From the NCBI GenBank assembly GCA_037447655.1, contig JBBHKE010003306.1:1-21257 (forward strand): a DNA stretch of 21,257 nt. Direction: 5' to 3'. Position numbers and translations under genes: made by a program. This document shows, piece by piece, positions 10,143 to 21,257 of the stretch (positions are counted from its first letter, which is position 1; the number at the start of each line of letters is the position of its first letter). The stretch is from Zygnema cylindricum. Taxonomy: Eukaryota > Streptophyta > Zygnematophyceae > Zygnematales > Zygnemataceae. The notes under the pieces were generated by a model that saw only the letters and a list, made by a program, of their open reading frames with translations, ran no database searches and was not told where the DNA came from.

Positions 10143-10383
10143 CAGACCGAGAGTGGTGCCGAACATATCCGTACATAAAGTACGGCGGCTTCTGTACTTT
10201 GTATGAACGATAACTAGGGTACTCGTTTTTGATTGGTTTAGAATTGCTATTAGGAGTTTTTCATGACTTAGAAAAACATTGAAAAGTCCTCTCTCTCCCA
10301 GAGGCCATCTGTACAAATATGCTGCCTTTGAACAGCCATAACTTAATGCTCAGGTGAGCAAATTCAGTGATTCTTTTTGCAAC

Positions 10384-10418
10384 GGACTCAAGGGAGTCCA
10401 AGCTACACAAGGGTGTAG
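10384..10418 (+). other. Twin hairpins with identical AAGG loops
   Basis: GGACTC (10384-10389), AAGG, GAGTCC (10394-10399) form one perfect 6-bp hairpin. After three bases (AAG), CTACAC (10403-10408), AAGG, GTGTAG (10413-10418) form a second perfect 6-bp hairpin with the same tetraloop. The stems differ in sequence, so this is not simply a duplicated block. The position in the inferred R-U5 part of the LTR suggests an RNA structure in the element transcript, such as a packaging or translation signal. This is inferred. Confidence 0.6.
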
Positions 10419-10543
10419 TCAGTCAAAGTTTTTGCATGTTAGGGTGGGACTTTTTTATTGTCAAACTCAGAAGTGCATATATTATCCTAGAGGCTTCACA
10501 TAAGCTGGACATTTTGTGTACCAATGGAGGTCACAGAATTACA

Positions 10544-10548
10544 TAATG
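10544..10548. repeat. Right target-site duplication TAATG
   Basis: This is the second copy of the TAATG flank. Satellite sequence resumes at once with TTGTTAGCGCAAACAC, the start of an A half. Confidence 0.85.
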
Positions 10549-13500
10549 TTGTTAGCGCAAACACAAAATTGTGTTATAAACATGGTTCATAGTTTACATT
10601 ACTTGTTTTTTTGATCGGGAACAATAAACGTTGTTTGTTACAAATATCTATGTTAGCGCAAACTTAAATTTGTGTTAGAAACATGGTTTAGGGTTTTTTT
10701 TAACCATTTTTGTGCGTTAACAATATAAAGAGTTTGTTACCACTATTGTTGTTAGCGCAAACACAAAGTTGTGTTATAAACATGGTTCGGATACTATTTT
10801 ACCTCTTTTTTGTGACCGGGAACAATAAACCTTGTTTGTTACAAATATCTTTGTTAGCACAAACTAAATTTTTTGATAGAAATATGGTTTAGGGTTTTTG
10901 TTTAATATTTTTGTGAGCGTTAACAATATAAAGTGTTTGTTACCACTATTTTTGTTAGCGCAAACACAAACTTGTGTTATAATGTGGTTTGTAGTTTATT
11001 TTACCTCTTTTTGTGACCGCGAACAATAAACGTTGTTTGTTACAAAAATCTTTGTTAGCGCAAACTCAAATTTATGTTAGAAACATGGCTTAGGGTTTTT
11101 ATTAACTATTTTTGTGAGCGTTAACAATATAAACAGTTTGTTACCGCTATTGTTGTTAGCGCAAAAACAAAATTGTGTTATAAACATGGTTCATAGTTTA
11201 TTTTTTCTCTCTTTGTGACCGAGAACAATTGACGTTTTTGTTACAAATATCTTTGTAAGCGGAAACTCAAATTTGTGTTAGAAACATGGTTTATGGTTTT
11301 ATTTTAATATTTTTGTGAGCCTTAACAAGATAAAGTTTTTGTTACCACTATTGTTGTTAGCGCAAAGACAAACTCGTGTTATAAACATGCTTCATATTTA
11401 TTATACCTCTTTTTGTGACTGCGAACAATAAACGCTGTTTGATACAAAGTTCTTTGTTAGCGTAAACTCAAAATTGTGTTAGAAAAATGGTTTAGGGTTT
11501 TATTTAATATTTTTGTGAGCGTTAACAATATAAAGTTTTTGTTACCACTATTGTTGTTAGTGCAAACACAAACTTGTGTTAAAAACATGTTTCGGAGTAT
11601 ATTTTACCTCATTTTGTGACCGCGAACAATAAACATTGTTTGTCACAAATATCTTTGTTAGTTTAAACTCAAATTTGTGTTAGGAACATGGTTTAAGGTT
11701 TTTTTTTCCTATTTTTGTGTGCATTAACAACATAAATAGTTTGTTACCACTATTGTTGTTAGCGCAAATACAAAATTGTGTTATAAACATAGTTCATAGT
11801 TTATACTACCTCTTTTTGTGACCGGGAACAGTAAACACTGTTTGTTACAAATATCTTTGTTAGTTTAAACTCAAATTTGTGTTAGGAACATGGTTTATGG
11901 TTTTTTTTAACTATTTTTGTGTGCGTTAACAATATAAAGAGTTTGTAACCACTATTGTTGTTAGCGCAAACACAAATTTGTGTTATAAAGATGGTTCATA
12001 GTTTATTTTAACACTTTTTGTGACCGCAAACAATTAACCTTTTTTGTTACAAATATCTATGTAAGCAGAATCTCAAATTTGTTTTAGAAACATGGTTTAG
12101 GGTTATTTTTAAATTATTTTTGTGAGCATTATTAATATAAAGTGTTTGTTACAACTATTGTTGTTAGCGCAAACACAAACTTGTGTTATAAAATGGTTTG
12201 GAGTTTATTTTACATCGTTTTGTGGCCGCGAACAATATATGTATTTTGTAACAAATATCTTTGTTAGCGCAAACTCAAATTTGTGAAAAAAACATGGTTT
12301 AGGGTTTTTTAAATAATTTTAGTGAGCGTTAACAACATAAAGTGTTTTACCACTATTAATGTGAGAGAAAACACAAAATTGTGTTATAATGTGGTTTTAG
12401 TTTGTTTTTCCTCTTTTTGTGACTGCGAACTATAAACATTGTTTGTTACAAATATCTTTGTTAACGCAAACTCAAATTTGTGTTAGAAACATGGTTTAGG
12501 ATTTTTTTTAACTATTTTTGTGAGCGTTAACAAAATAAATAGTTTGTTACCACAATTGTTCTTAGCGCAATCACAAACTTGTGTTATAAACATGGTTCAT
12601 AGTTTATTTTACCTCTCTTTGTGACTGTGAACAATAAACATTGTTTGTTACAAATACCTTTGTTAGCGCAATATTAGACTTGTGTTAGAAACATGGTTTA
12701 TGTTTTTTTTTAACTATTTTTGTGTGCGTTAACAATATAAAGAGTTTGTTACCACTATTGTTGTTAGCGCAAACACAAACTTGTGTTATAAACATGGTTC
12801 GGATTTTATTTTACCTCATTTTGTGACCGCCAACAATAAACGTTGTTTGTTACAAATTTCTTTGTTAGCGCAAACTCAAATTTGTGTTAGAAACATGGTT
12901 TAGGGTTTTTTTTTAATTATTCTTTTGAGCATTAACAATATAAAGTGTTTGTTACCACTGTTGTTGTTAGCGCAAATACAATCTTGTGTTATAAACATGG
13001 TTCGGAGTTTATTTTTACCTCGTTTTGTTACCGCGTACAATAAACGTTGTTTGTTACAAATATCTTTGTTAGCGCAAACTCAGATTTGTGTTAGGTACAT
13101 GGTTTAGAATTTTATTTAAATATTTTTTTGAGCGTTAACAATAAAAATAGTATGTTACCACTATTATTGTTAGCGCAAACACAAATTTATGTTATAAACA
13201 TGGTTCTGAGTTTATTTTACCTCTTTTTGTGACCGCGGACATTAAACGTTGTTTGTTACAAATATCTTTCTTAGCGCAAACTCAAATTTGTGTTAGAAAC
13301 ATGGTTTAGGGTTTTTTTAAACTATTTTTGTGAGCGTTTACAATATTATGTGTTTGTTACCATTATTGTTGTTAGCGCAAACACACACATGTGTTATAAA
13401 AATGGTTCGAAGTTTATTTTGCCTCTCTTTGTGACCGGAAGCAATAGACGTTATATGTTACAAATATCTCTGTTAGCGCAAACTCAAATTCGAGTTAGAA

Positions 13501-13840
13501 ACATGGTATAGGGTTTTTTTTAACTATTTTTGTGACCGTTAACAATATAAAGAGTTTGTTACCACTATTTTTGTCAGCGCAAACACAAAATTGTGTTATA
13601 AACATGGTTCGGAGTTTATTTTACCTCTTTTTGTGACGACGAGCAATTAATGTTTTTTGTTACAAATATCTTTGTAAGCGGAAACTCAAATTTGTGTTAG
13701 AAACATGGTTTAGGGTTTTTTTTAATAATTTTAGTGAGCGTTAACAATATAAAGTGTTTGTTTCCAATATTGTTGTTAGCGCAAACACAAATTTGTGTTA
13801 TAAACATGGTTCGTAGTTTATTTTATCTCTTTTTGTGACC

Positions 13841-14740
13841 GCGAGCAATATATGAATTTTGTAACAAAAATCTTTATTAGCGCAAACTCAAATTTGTGTA
13901 AGAAACATGGTTTAAGGTTTTTTTTAAAAAATTTTAGTGAGCGTTAACAATATAAAGTGTTTGTTACCACAATTGTTGTTAGCGCAAACACAAAATTGTG
14001 CTAAAAATATGTTTCGAAGTTTATACTACGTTTTTTTGTGACCGGGAACAATAAATGTTTTTTGTTACAAATATCTTTGTTAGCGCAAACTTAAATTTGT
14101 AAAAGAAACATGGTTTAGGGTTTTTTTTAACTATTTTTGTGTGCTTTAACAATATAAAGAGTATGATATCACTATTGTTGTTAGCGCAAACACAAAATTG
14201 TGTTATAAACATGGTTGATAGTTTATACTACATTTTTTTGTGACCAGGAACATTAAATATTTTTTGTTACAAATATCTTTGTTAGCGCAAACTTAAATTT
14301 GTATAAGAAACATGGTTTAGGGTTTTTTTTTATCTTTTTTTGTGTGCTTTAACAATATAAAGAGTATGTTACCACTATTGTTGTTAGCGTAAACACAAAA
14401 TTGTGATATAAACATGGTTCATAGTTTATTTTTCCTCTTTTTGTGACCGCAACAATAAACGTTGTTTGTTACAAATTTCTTTGTTAGCGCAAACTCAAAT
14501 TTGTGTTAGAAACATGGTTTAGGGTTTTTTTTCAACTATTTTTGTGTGCGTTAACAATATAAATAGTTTGTTACCACTATTGTTGTTAGCGCAAACACAA
14601 ACTTGTGTTATAAACATGGTTCATATTTTATTTTACCTCTTTTTGTGACCGCGAGCAATATATGAATTTTGTAACAAAAATCTTTTTTAGTGCAAACTCA
14701 AATTTGTGTAAGAAACATGGTTTAAGGTTATTTATTAATA
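13841..14740. repeat. Variant block repeated at 810-bp spacing, with a local dimer duplication between
   Basis: GCGAGCAATATATGAATTTT at 13841 recurs at 14651 with the following B half (TGTGTAAGAAACATGGTTTA). The spacing of 810 is about eight half-units. Between them a variant dimer is duplicated at 202-bp spacing: ACCGGGAAC at 14041 with ACCAGGAAC at 14243, both followed by TTTTTTGTTACAAATATC, CTTAAATTTGTA and TGTGCTTTAACAATATAAAG. Confidence 0.65.
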
Positions 14741-15221
14741 ATTTTAGTGAGCGTTAACAATATAAAGTGTTTGTTACCACTATTGTTGTTAGCGCAAACC
14801 CAAACTTGTACTATTGACAATGTTCGGAGTTTATTCTACATTTTTTTGTGACCCCGAGAAATAAACGTTGTTTGTTACAAATATCTTTGTTAACGCAAAA
14901 TCAAATTGTTCTTTAGGGTTTTATAACTATTTTTGTTAGGGTTAACATTAGAAAGTGTTTGTTACCACTATTGTTGCTAGCGCAAACACAAACTTGAGTT
15001 ATAAACATAGTTCGTAGCGAGTTTTACCTATTTTTGTGATCGCGAACAATAAACGTTGTTTGTTATAAATATCTTTGTTAGCGCAAACTCATATTTATAC
15101 TAGAAACATGGTTTAATGTATTTGTTAACTATTTTTGTGAGGCATAAAAATATAAAATGTTTGATACCACTATGTTTGTTTGCGCAAACACAAACTTGTG
15201 TTATAAACATGGTTTGGAGTT

Positions 15222-16390
15222 GATTTTTCCTGTTTTTTTGACCTCGAACAATAATCGTTGTTTGTTATAAATATCTTTGTTAGTGGAAATTCAAATTTGT
15301 GTAAGAAACATGGTTTATGCTTTTTTTTTACTTTTTTTGTGAGCGTTTACAATGTAAAGAGTTTTTTACCACTATTGTTGTTAGCGCAAACACAAACTTG
15401 TGTTTTAAACATGGTTCGGAGATTATTTTACCTCATTTTTGTACCGCAAACAATAAATTTTGTTTGTTACAATTATCTTTGTTAGCAAAATCTCAAATTT
15501 GTGTTGGAACATATTAAGGGTTTTTTTGAATGATTTTTGTGAGCATTAACAATATAAAGTGTTTGTTTCCACTATTGTTGTAAGCGCAAATACAAACTTG
15601 TGTTATAAACATGGTTCAAGAATTATTTTACCTCTTTTTGTGACTGCGAACAATAAACGTTGTTTGTTACAAATATCTTTGTTAGGGCAAACTCAAATTT
15701 GTGGTAGAAACATGGTTTAGGGTTTTTTTTTACTATTTTTGTGAGATAACATCGATTAATTAACATTGTTTGTTACAAATAACTTTGTTAGCGCAAACTC
15801 AAATTTGTGTTAGAAACATGGTTTAGGATTTTTCCTGTTTTTTGACCTCGAACAATCTGCCGTTTGTTATAAATATCTTTGTTAGTGGAAATTCAAATTT
15901 GTAAGAAACATGGTTTATGCCTTTTTACTTTTTGTGAGCGTTTACAATGTAAAGAGTTTTTTACTATTGTTGTTAGCGCAAACACAAACCTGGTTTTAAA
16001 ACATGGTTCGGAGATTATTTTAATTCATTTTTGTACTGCAAACAATAAATTTTGTTTGTTACAATTATCTTTGTTAGCAAAGTTGGAACATATTAAGGGT
16101 TTTTGAATGATTTTGTGAGCATTAACAATATAAAGTGTTTGTTTCCACTATTGTTGTAAGGCAAATACAAACTCGTGGTAAACAGGTTCAAGAATTATTT
16201 TAATTCTTTGTGACTGCAATAAATTGTTTGTTACAAATATCTTTGTTAGGGCAAACTCAAATTTGTGGTAGAAACATGGTTTAGGGTTTTTTTTTACTAT
16301 TTTTGTGAGTTATAACATCGATTAATTAACATTGTTTGTTACAAATAACTTTGTTAGCGCAAACTCAAATTTGTGTTAGAAACATGGTTT
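15222..16390. repeat. Duplication of about 605 bp, second copy full of small deletions
   Basis: Copy 1 starts at GATTTTTCCTG (15222) and copy 2 at the same motif (15827). Both contain GTTAGTGGAAATTCAAATTT, GAGCGTTTACAATGTAAAGA, GGAACATATTAAGGGTTTTT and the rare junction AACATCGATTAATTAACATT. The offset is 605 at the start but 564 at GTTAGGGCAAACTC (15681 and 16245), so copy 2 has lost a net 41 bp over about 420 bp, in many short steps. The last 140 bp of the two copies are nearly identical. The ATCGATTAATTAAC junction joins a B half to the middle of an A half in both copies and so predates the duplication. Confidence 0.8.
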
Positions 16391-17219
16391 AGGGTTTTTT
16401 TTAACTAATTTTGTGAGTGATAACAACATAACGATTTTTTAACCACTATTGTTGTTAGCGCAAACACAAACTTATGTTATAAACATGGTTCGGATTTTAT
16501 TCTACTTCTCTTTGTGATCGCGAGTAATAAACATTGTTTTTTACAAATATCTTTGTTAGCACAACCTGAAATTTGGCTTTAGGGTTTTATAACTATTTTT
16601 GTGAGGGTTAACAATATAAAGTGTTTATTACCACTATTTTTGCTAGAGCAAACTCAATCTTGTGTTATAAACGTGGTTCGTAGTGAGTTTGACCTCTTTT
16701 TGTGATCGCGAACAATAAAAGTTGTTTGTTATAAACATCTTTGTCAGCGCAAAATCAAACTTGTGTTAGAAACATGATTTAGGGTTTTTTTTTAACTATT
16801 TTTGTGAGCGTTAACAATATAAATAGTTTGTTACCACTATTTTTGTTAGCGCAAACACAAACTTGTGTTATAAACATGGTTCGAAGTTTATTTTACCTCT
16901 TTTTGTGACGGCGAACAATAAACATTGTTTGTTACAAATATCTTTGTTAGCGCAAATTCAAATTTGTGTTAGAAACATGGTTTAGGGTTTTTTTAACTAT
17001 TTTTGTGTGCGTTAACAACATAAATAGTTTGTTACCGCTTTTGTTGTTAGCACAAACACAAACTTGTGTTATAAACATGGTTCGGAGTTTATTTTACCTC
17101 TTTTTGTGACGGCGAACAATAAACATTGTTTGTTACAAATATCTTTGTTAGCGCAAATTCAAATTTATGTTAGAAACATGGTTTAGGGCTTTTTTTAACT
17201 ATTTTTGTGAGCGTTAACA

Positions 17220-18010
17220 ATATAAAGTGTTTGTTACCACTATTGTTGTTAGCACAATTACAAAATTGTGATATTATGTGGTTCGTAGTTTATATTACCT
17301 CTTTTTGTGATCGCGAACAATAAATGTTGTTTGTTACAAATAACTTTGTCAGCACAAACTCAAATTTGTATTAGAAACATGGTTTTGGGTTTTTTCTTAA
17401 ATATTTTTATGAGCGTTAACAATATAATTTGTTTGTTACCACTATTGTCGTTAGCGCAAACACAAACTTGTGTTATAAACATGGTTCAAAGTTTATTTTA
17501 CCTCTTTTTGTGACCGCGGACATTAGATGTTGTTTGTTACAAATATCTTTCTTAGCGCAAACTCAAATTTGTGTTCGAAATATGGTTTAGGGTTTTTTTA
17601 ACTATTTTTGTGAGCGTTTACAATATTATGTGTTTGTTACCATTATTGTTGTTAGCGCAAACACAAAATTGTGTTATAAATATGGTTTGAAGTTTATTTT
17701 ACCTCTCTTTGTGACCGGAAGCAATAGACGTTGTATGTTACAGATATCTCTGTTAGCGCAAACTCAAATTCGAGTTAGAAACATGGTATGGGGTTTTTTT
17801 AACTATTTTTGTGACCGTTAACAATATAAAGTGTTTGTTACCACTATTGTTGTTGGCACAATTACAAAATTGTGATATTATGTGGTTCGTAGTTTATATT
17901 ACCTCTTTTTGTGATCGCGAACAATAAATGTTGTTTGTTACAAATAACTTTGTCAGCACAAACTCGAATTTGTATTAGAAACATGGTTTTGGGTTTTTTA
18001 TAAATATTTT
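17220..18010. repeat. Duplication at 604-bp spacing (six half-units)
   Basis: A variant A half (GCACAATTACAAAATTGTGA, ATTATGTGGTTCGTAG) with its following B half (TTTGTCAGCACAAACTC, ATGGTTTTGGGTTTTTT) occurs at about 17250-17410 and again at about 17854-18010, with GTTCGTAG at 17281 and 17885. The copies differ at few bases. The block between them (about 17512-17815) in turn matches 13231-13530. Confidence 0.75.
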
Positions 18011-18999
18011 TATAAGCGTTAACAATATAAATTGTTTGTTACCTCTATTGTTGTTAGCGCAAACACAAACTTGTGTTATAAACATGGTTGGGAGTTTACT
18101 TTACCTCTTTTTTTGACCGCGTACAATAAACATTGTTTGTTTCAAATGTCTTTCTTATCGCAAACTCAAATTTGTGTTAGAAACATGGTTAAGGGTTTTT
18201 TTTAACTATTTTTGTGAGCGTTAACAATATAATGTGTTTGTTACAAATATTGGTGTTAGCGCAAACACAAACTTGTGTTATAAAAATGGTTCGAAGTTTG
18301 TATTACCTCTTTGTGTGACCGCGAACAATAAATGTTGTTTGTTACCAATATCTTTGTAAGAGCAAACTAAAATTTGTGTTACAAACATGGTTCGGAGTTT
18401 ATTTTTTCTCTTTTTTTGACCGTGAATAATAAACGTTGTTTGATACAAATTTCTTTGTTAGCGCAAACTCAAATTTGTGTTAGAAACATGGTTTAGGGTT
18501 TTTTTTCAACTATTTTTGTGTGCGTTAACAATATAAAAAGTTTGTTACCACTATTGTTGTTAGCGCAAAAACAAAATTGTGTTATAAACATGGTTCATAG
18601 CTTATATTACTTGTTTTTGTGACCGGGAAGAATAAACGTTGTTTGTTACAAATATATTTGTTAGCTTAAACTAAAATTTGTGTTACAAACATAGTTTAGG
18701 GTTTTTTTTAACTATTTTTGTGAGCGTTAACAATATAAAGTGTTTGTTACCACTATTGTTGTTAGCGCAAACACAAACTTATGTTTTAAACATGGTTCAT
18801 AGTTTATACTACCTCGTTTTGTGACCGGGAACAATAAATGTTTTTTGTTACAAATATCTTTGTTAGAGTAAACTTATATTTGTATAAGAAACATTGTTTA
18901 TGGTTTTTTTTAAACAATTTTTTTGTGCTTTAACAATATAAAGAAATTGTTACCACTATTGTTGTTAGCGCAAACACAAAATTGTGTTATAAACATGGT

Positions 19000-20090
19000 T
19001 CGGAGTTTGTTTTTCCACTTTTTGTATCCGGGAACAATTAACGTTGTTTTTTACAAATATCTTTGTTAGCCCAAAATCAAATTTGTGTTACAAACATAGT
19101 TTAGGGTTTTTTTTTAACTATTTTTGTGAGCGTTAACAATATAAAGTGTTTGTTACCACTATTGTTGTTAGCGCAAACACAAACTTATGTTATAAACATG
19201 GTTCGGAGTTTATATTACCTCTTTTTGTTACCGCGAACAATTAACGTTGTTTTTTACAAATATCATTGTTAGCACAAACTCAAATTTGTGTTAGAAACAT
19301 GGTTTAGGGTTTTTTTTTACTATTTTTGTGTGCTTTAACAATATAAAGAGTATGTTACCACTATTGTTGTTAGCGCAAACACAAAATTGTGTTACAAACA
19401 TGGTTCGGAGTTTATTTTACCTCATTTTGTGACCTCGTAAAATAAGCGTTGTTTGTTTCAAATATATCTGTTAGCTCAAACTCAAATTTGTGTTAGAAAC
19501 ATGGTTTAGGATTTTTTTTAACTATTTTTGTGAGCGTTAACAAAATAAATAGTTTGTTACCACAATTGTTCTTAGCGCAATCACAAACTTGTGTTATAAA
19601 CATGGTTCGGAGTTTATATTACCTCTTTTTGTGACCGCCAACGATAAAGGTTGTCTGTAACAAATTCTTTGTTAGCGCAAACTCAAATTTGTGTTAGAAA
19701 CATGGTTTTGGGTTTTTTTTAACTATTTTTGTGTGTTTTAACAATATAAATAGTTTGTTACCACTATTGTAGTTAGCGCAAACACAAAATTGTGTTATAA
19801 ACATGGTTCGGAGTTTATTTTTTCCACTTTTTGTATCCGGGAACAATTAACGTTGTTTTTTACAAATATCTTTGTTAGCCCAAAATCAAATTTGTGTTAG
19901 AAAGATGGTTTAGGGTTTTTTTTTTTTTAACTTTTTGAGCGTTAACAATATAAAGTGTTTGTTACCACTATTGTTGTTAGCGCAAACACAAACTTATGTT
20001 ATAAACATGGTTCGGAGTTTATTTTACCTCTTTTTGTTACCGCGAACAATTAACGTTGTTTTTTACAAATATCTTTGTTTGCACAAACTC
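19000..20090. repeat. Duplication at 809-bp spacing (eight half-units)
   Basis: TATCCGGGAACAATTAACG at 19025 recurs at 19834, followed in both by GTTTTTTACAAATATC, AGCCCAAAATCAAATTTG, a standard B half, then an A half with TTTGTTACCGCGAACAATTA. The second copy has a longer T run and a shortened TTAACTTTTTGAGCG. Confidence 0.7.
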
Positions 20091-21257
20091 AATTTTTTGT
20101 TAGAAACATGGTTTAGTGTTTTTTTTTAAATATTTTTCTGAGCGTTAACAATATAAATAGTTTGTTACCGCTATTGCTGTTAGCGCAAACACAAACTTGT
20201 GTTATAAACATGGTTCATAGTTTATTTTACCTCTTTTTGTGACCGCCAACGATAAACGTTGTTTGTAACAAATTCTTTGTTAGCGCAAACTCAAATTTGT
20301 GTTAGAAACATGGTTTTGGGTTTTTTTTAACTATTTTTCTGTGCGTTAACAATATAAATAGTTTGTTACCCTTTTTCTTGTTAACCCAAACACAAAATTG
20401 TGTTATAAACATGGTTCACAGTTTATATTACTTGTTTTTGTGACCGAGAAGAATAAATGTTGTTTGTTACCAATATATTTGTTAGCTTAAACTCAAATTT
20501 GTGTTAGAAACATGGTTTAGGGTTTTTTTTTACTTTTTTTGTGAGCGTTAACAATATAAATAGTTTGTTACCACTGTTGATGTTAGCGCAAACACAAACT
20601 TGTGTTATAAACATGGATCGGAGTTTGTATTACCTCTTTGTGTGACCGCGAACAATAAATGTTGTTTGTTACCAATATCTTTGTTAGCACAAACTCAAAT
20701 TTGTGTTAAAAACATGGTTAAGGGTTTTTTTTAAATATAATTTTGATGGGTAAAAATATAAAGTGTTTTATACCACTATTGTTATTAGCGCAAACACAAA
20801 CTTATATTATAAACATGGTTCGGAGTTTATTATTCCACTTTTTGTGACATTCAACAATAAACATTGTTTGTTACAACTATCTTTGTTAGCACAAACTGAA
20901 ATTTGTGTTAGAAACATGGTTTAGGGTTTTTTTTGAATTATTCTTTTGATCATTAACAATATAAAGTGTTTGTTACCACTGTTGTTGTTAGCGCAAATAC
21001 AATCTTGTGTTATAAACATGGTTCGGAGTTTATTTTTAACTCGTTTTGTTACGGTGTACAATAAACCTTGTTTGCTACAAATATCTTTGTTAGCGCAAAC
21101 TCAGATTTGTGTTAGGTACATGGTTTAGAATTTTATTTAAATATTTTTTTGAGCGTTAACAAAAAGTGTTTGGTACCACTATTGTTGTTAGCGCAATCAC
21201 AAACTTGTGTTATAAACATGGTTCATAGTTTATTTTACCTCTTTTTTTGACCGCGGA

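Larger units (their letters stand above)
9392..10543 (+). mobile_element. Solo LTR of a retrotransposon inserted in the satellite
   Basis: This 1152-bp non-satellite segment begins TGTTGAAAATTGG and ends CAGAATTACA, fitting the TG...CA ends of long terminal repeats, with a 3-bp terminal inverted repeat TGT/ACA. It is flanked by a 5-bp direct repeat. I find no second copy of its ends inside it and no gag, protease, reverse transcriptase or integrase, so it is best explained as one LTR left after recombination between two LTRs. The first 800 bp hold regulatory-looking repeats and the last 350 bp hold hairpins, consistent with U3 then R-U5 on the plus strand; the orientation is inferred. Right-flank satellite matches the block from 7981 at an offset of 2573, and subtracting 1157 (insert plus one TSD) leaves 1416, close to 14 half-units, which confirms insertion into existing array. 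A small LTR-like non-autonomous element is the alternative. Confidence 0.8.
10549..21257. repeat. Satellite array, right block: A/B dimers, runs off window end
   Basis: About 106 half-units continue the same A/B dimer as the left block, in the same orientation and in phase once the insert is removed. The array is still running at the last base. Subfamilies can be followed by shared variants: an A half with TTATAATGTGG in place of ATAAACATGG (near 10980, 12386 and related ATTATGTGG near 17277 and 17880), one with GCGAGCAATATATGAATTTT (13841, 14651), and a B half with ACAATATTATGTG (near 13342 and 17621). No gene or non-satellite insert is visible in it. Confidence 0.95.

Noticed and set aside
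9935-10316. Frames of 61-63 codons in the LTR on both strands
   Set aside because: They overlap each other in different frames across the regulatory repeats and hairpins and match no retroelement protein.
12925-21128. Recurrent 60-75 codon frames with LLPLLLLAQTQ- and INMVRSLF-like residues
   Set aside because: They are the same satellite unit translated. The dimer is about 202 bp, not a multiple of three, frames are closed at random by indels, and variation does not favour silent changes.

Overview
The window is non-coding eukaryotic DNA dominated by one AT-rich satellite. I see no convincing protein gene, tRNA or rRNA. The organism cannot be fixed from the sequence. A plant is the best guess, because the satellite carries a plant-telomere-like motif (TTTAGGGTTT) and the inserted element carries W-box and G-box motifs, but that is inference.

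Layout. Positions 1 to about 2861 are a more GC- and CpG-rich flank. It holds a cluster of alternating CTAAGTT inverted repeats (38-181), a 229-bp inverted-repeat element (599-827), a possible 65-bp intron (1123-1187), a diverged tandem repeat of 196-bp period (about 1380-1850) and a stem-loop (2169-2197). From about 2862 to the window end (21257) runs a tandem satellite that continues past the window. Its unit is a dimer of about 202 bp made of two related halves, A and B, of about 101 bp each, roughly 85 dimers in all. A (TA)54 tract (4743-4850) has expanded inside one A half. Several places break the A/B alternation or show recent duplication of 2, 3, 6 or 8 halves (near 5240, 5491-6096, 13841-14740, 14001-14330, 15222-16390, 17220-18010, 19000-20090).

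The array is interrupted once. Positions 9392-10543 are a 1152-bp insert that begins TGTTG, ends TTACA and is flanked by the perfect 5-bp direct repeat TAATG. Removing the insert and one TAATG restores an uninterrupted satellite junction that also occurs elsewhere in the array. These are the marks of a solo LTR. It carries a palindromic 34-bp tandem repeat with five W-box cores, two G-boxes, a TATA-like site and a pair of back-to-back hairpins with identical AAGG loops.

No genes work together here. The coherent story is a satellite that grows by local duplication and unequal exchange, was hit by an LTR retrotransposon that later recombined down to one LTR, and has a sharp edge against unrelated DNA at about 2862. 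The most interesting candidate biology is the telobox-like motif carried in the B half of most dimers.
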